The notes beneath the pieces were generated by a model, which was not told the DNA's origin, ran no database searches, and was given only the letters and a program-made list of their open reading frames with translations. The translations under genes were made by a program, and so were the position numbers. Source: JBFXAN01 sp050184225 (GTDB lineage: Bacteria; Chloroflexota; Dehalococcoidia; CAUJGQ01). Taken from it: 64,000 nucleotides of DNA. Positions 60,428 to 64,000 of this stretch are shown one piece after another. Numbering within the stretch: position 1 is the stretch's first letter; the number at the start of each line of letters is the position of its first letter. The stretch spans positions 1 to 64,000 of the forward strand of contig JBFXAN010000009.1 in the NCBI GenBank assembly GCA_050184225.1, read 5' to 3'.

Positions 60428-60865
60428 ATGGCAGGCCTCCCTTTCGTCGACGCCAACGTCTTCTTGCGTCATCTACGGCAGGACCACGCCGACCACTCGC
60501 CGCGCGCCACAGCCTTCCTGCAACGCGTGCGCGCCGGCCAAGAACGCGCCCGCACGGCGGACGCCGTCGTCTTTGAGACCGTCTTTACGCTGGAGCGCAC
60601 CTACAAACAGCCTCGGGCGGCGATCGTAGCTGTGCTCTTGCCACTGCTCCTCCTACCCGCACTCACCCTCCCCAACAAGCGCCGGATCCGCCGGACCTTC
60701 CGCCTGTATCTTCAGCACCCCCGGATGTCGTTCGCCGACTGCTACTTCGTCGCGCTGATGGAGAGCCTTGGCCTCACCGACTTGGTGAGTTTCGACCAAG
60801 GCTTTGATCGCCTCGACGCCATCACCCGCAAGGAGCCGGACGCCACCGGCCACCTGCCAGCCTGA
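60428..60865 (+). CDS. vapC: VapC-like PIN-domain toxin
   Basis: 145 residues. PIN acidic residues: Asp8 in PFVDANVFLRHL, Glu50 in VVFETVFTLER, Asp103 near SFADCYFVALMES and Asp121/Asp126 in LVSFDQGFDRL. It is an RNase that cleaves tRNA or rRNA when VapB is degraded. Abuts vapB without spacing, so translation is coupled. Confidence 0.88.
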   Translation: MAGLPFVDANVFLRHLRQDHADHSPRATAFLQRVRAGQERARTADAVVFETVFTLERTYKQPRAAIVAVLLPLLLLPALTLPNKRRIRRTFRLYLQHPRMSFADCYFVALMESLGLTDLVSFDQGFDRLDAITRKEPDATGHLPA

Positions 60866-60948
60866 CCCGATCCCATTGCGGCTCCACCGCCAGGACTCCT
60901 CTGACTCAGCCTCTGGTGAGTAAAGGTCGCGGAACTCTTCGAGTGTCG

Positions 60949-61748
60949 CTATCTCCGCCGACCCGCGACCAGCGTGATCACCAACGGGCGCAGCACGTAC
61001 GCACCCTCCTCTGCCTCCACGAACGCGCGCAGGTCGGCGAGGAACTGCTCGCGCAGGTCAGGCGCAAGTTCGTAGGTGTTTGAGTACGACCGCACGAGGG
61101 AGATGTACGCGTCCACGTCGTAACGCTGGTCCCAGCGGTAGCGCCACAGCCGCACGTCCTCGAACAGCCCACTCCCGCGCATCTCCTCGAGGATCGTTGG
61201 CTCGACATCATCGGGCCGGGGTGAAGGGTGGAACGTCGCCTGGCCAGGCCAGTAGCGCGCGTACAGCGGTTGCGAGCGCTCGAAGTAGCCGCGGTCGGCC
61301 TCGTCGCGTACCTGGACGGTGTCGGCGACCGCGAGCACCCCACCCGCCTTGAGCAGCGCGTGCGGCTTCGCCATGCGCGTCTCGGGCGCGACCCAGTGGT
61401 ACGCCGTCGCCGAAAACACCAGGTCCCACGCACCCTCGGGCAGCAGCACATCCTCGAACGCCGCGTTCACGACGGTGAGTTCCGGCTGCCCGAGAAATTT
61501 CCGGGCGAGGAAGACCGCGAGCCGTGGCCCAAGTTCAACCGCCGTCACGCGCGCGCCCCTCGCGAGGAGTGAGCGCGTCGCCTGCCCCGTCCCCGGCCCG
61601 ACCTCGATCGTCGCGGGCTGTGCCCGCGTCCCCTCGTCGAGGTACGCCCACACGTCATCGAACAGGGCATCCGGGTACGACGGCCGCGCGCGGTCGTAAT
61701 TCTCGGGGTCCCAGTCGAAGAGGCTCTCACCCATGCGACGGCTCTCAG

Positions 61749-61752
<4 letters not shown>
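60949..61752 (-). CDS. SAM-dependent methyltransferase
   Basis: 267 residues; ATG 61752 overlaps the stop of the upstream UvrA-like gene (ATGA). Class I fold: WDPENYDRARPSYPDALFDD near 14-33, motif I TIEVGPGTGQATRSLLARGA near 48-67, VTAVELGPRL near 69-78, motif post-I, FSATAYHWVAPETRMAKPHA near 113-132. Substrate unknown. Coupling to a UvrA-like gene suggests a shared role in detoxification or self-protection. Confidence 0.87.

Positions 61753-64000
<2,248 letters not shown>

Overview
The window is a GC-rich (about 65 percent) bacterial chromosome segment with dense coding on both strands. No ribosomal or other marker gene fixes the taxon. A HerA-NurA operon, a DUF4397 secreted protein, CaiB and acyl-CoA carboxylase genes, an orphan MalT-like LuxR regulator, many GTG starts and several families of dispersed long palindromes fit a Chloroflexota lineage (Thermomicrobia/Sphaerobacter-like). 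That is an inference; an actinobacterial origin is not formally excluded.

Layout. 0-6 kb: a secreted/membrane Vps62-like protein, two unrecognised genes, a small-ORF pair ending in a perfect 36-bp palindrome, and a phosphotransferase. 6-12.8 kb: two tandem SnoaL-like proteins, an HpaB-type monooxygenase / PEP-mutase-ICL / HAD operon, an M16 peptidase and small lipoproteins. 12.8-20 kb: an alkylsulfatase-like MBL protein, a transketolase, an MFS transporter, a DUF4397 protein and a zinc alcohol dehydrogenase. 20-26.3 kb: a NurA-HerA operon, then a CaiB CoA-transferase and an acyl-CoA carboxyltransferase. 26.3-34.5 kb: a PAS/GAF histidine kinase, a probable toxin-antitoxin pair, a decayed copy of the kinase, a lower-GC two-gene module beside tRNA-Met, a large catalase and a secreted protein. 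34.6-38.9 kb: an MFS transporter, a BioF2-like acyltransferase, a glycosyltransferase and a DUF1508 protein.

39-61 kb is different in character. It is a patchwork of single-gene detoxification and resistance functions: a MerR-ArsC fusion, VOC proteins, a rhodanese, DinB, a BBE-type FAD oxidase, two HxlR regulators, an S51 peptidase, an RibD/DHFR-like protein, an MBL lactonase-like enzyme, SRPBCC, two phosphotransferases, HigBA and VapBC. These are interleaved with remnants: three short pieces of the 3' end of a UvrA-like gene, four abridged VOC/YCII/hydrolase ORFs, an IS3 remnant and an antitoxin without its HTH. A MalT-like regulator, a methyltransferase and a UvrA-like ABC protein running off the right edge close the window.

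Dispersed repeats are a main feature. Two 154-bp elements have identical 38-bp inverted arms. A 26-27 bp inverted-repeat family keeps a 19-nt loop. There are also perfect 36-, 32- and 21-bp inverted repeats. They sit almost exclusively between genes, often just after stop codons. One 154-bp element has apparently removed the start codon of the CaiB gene.
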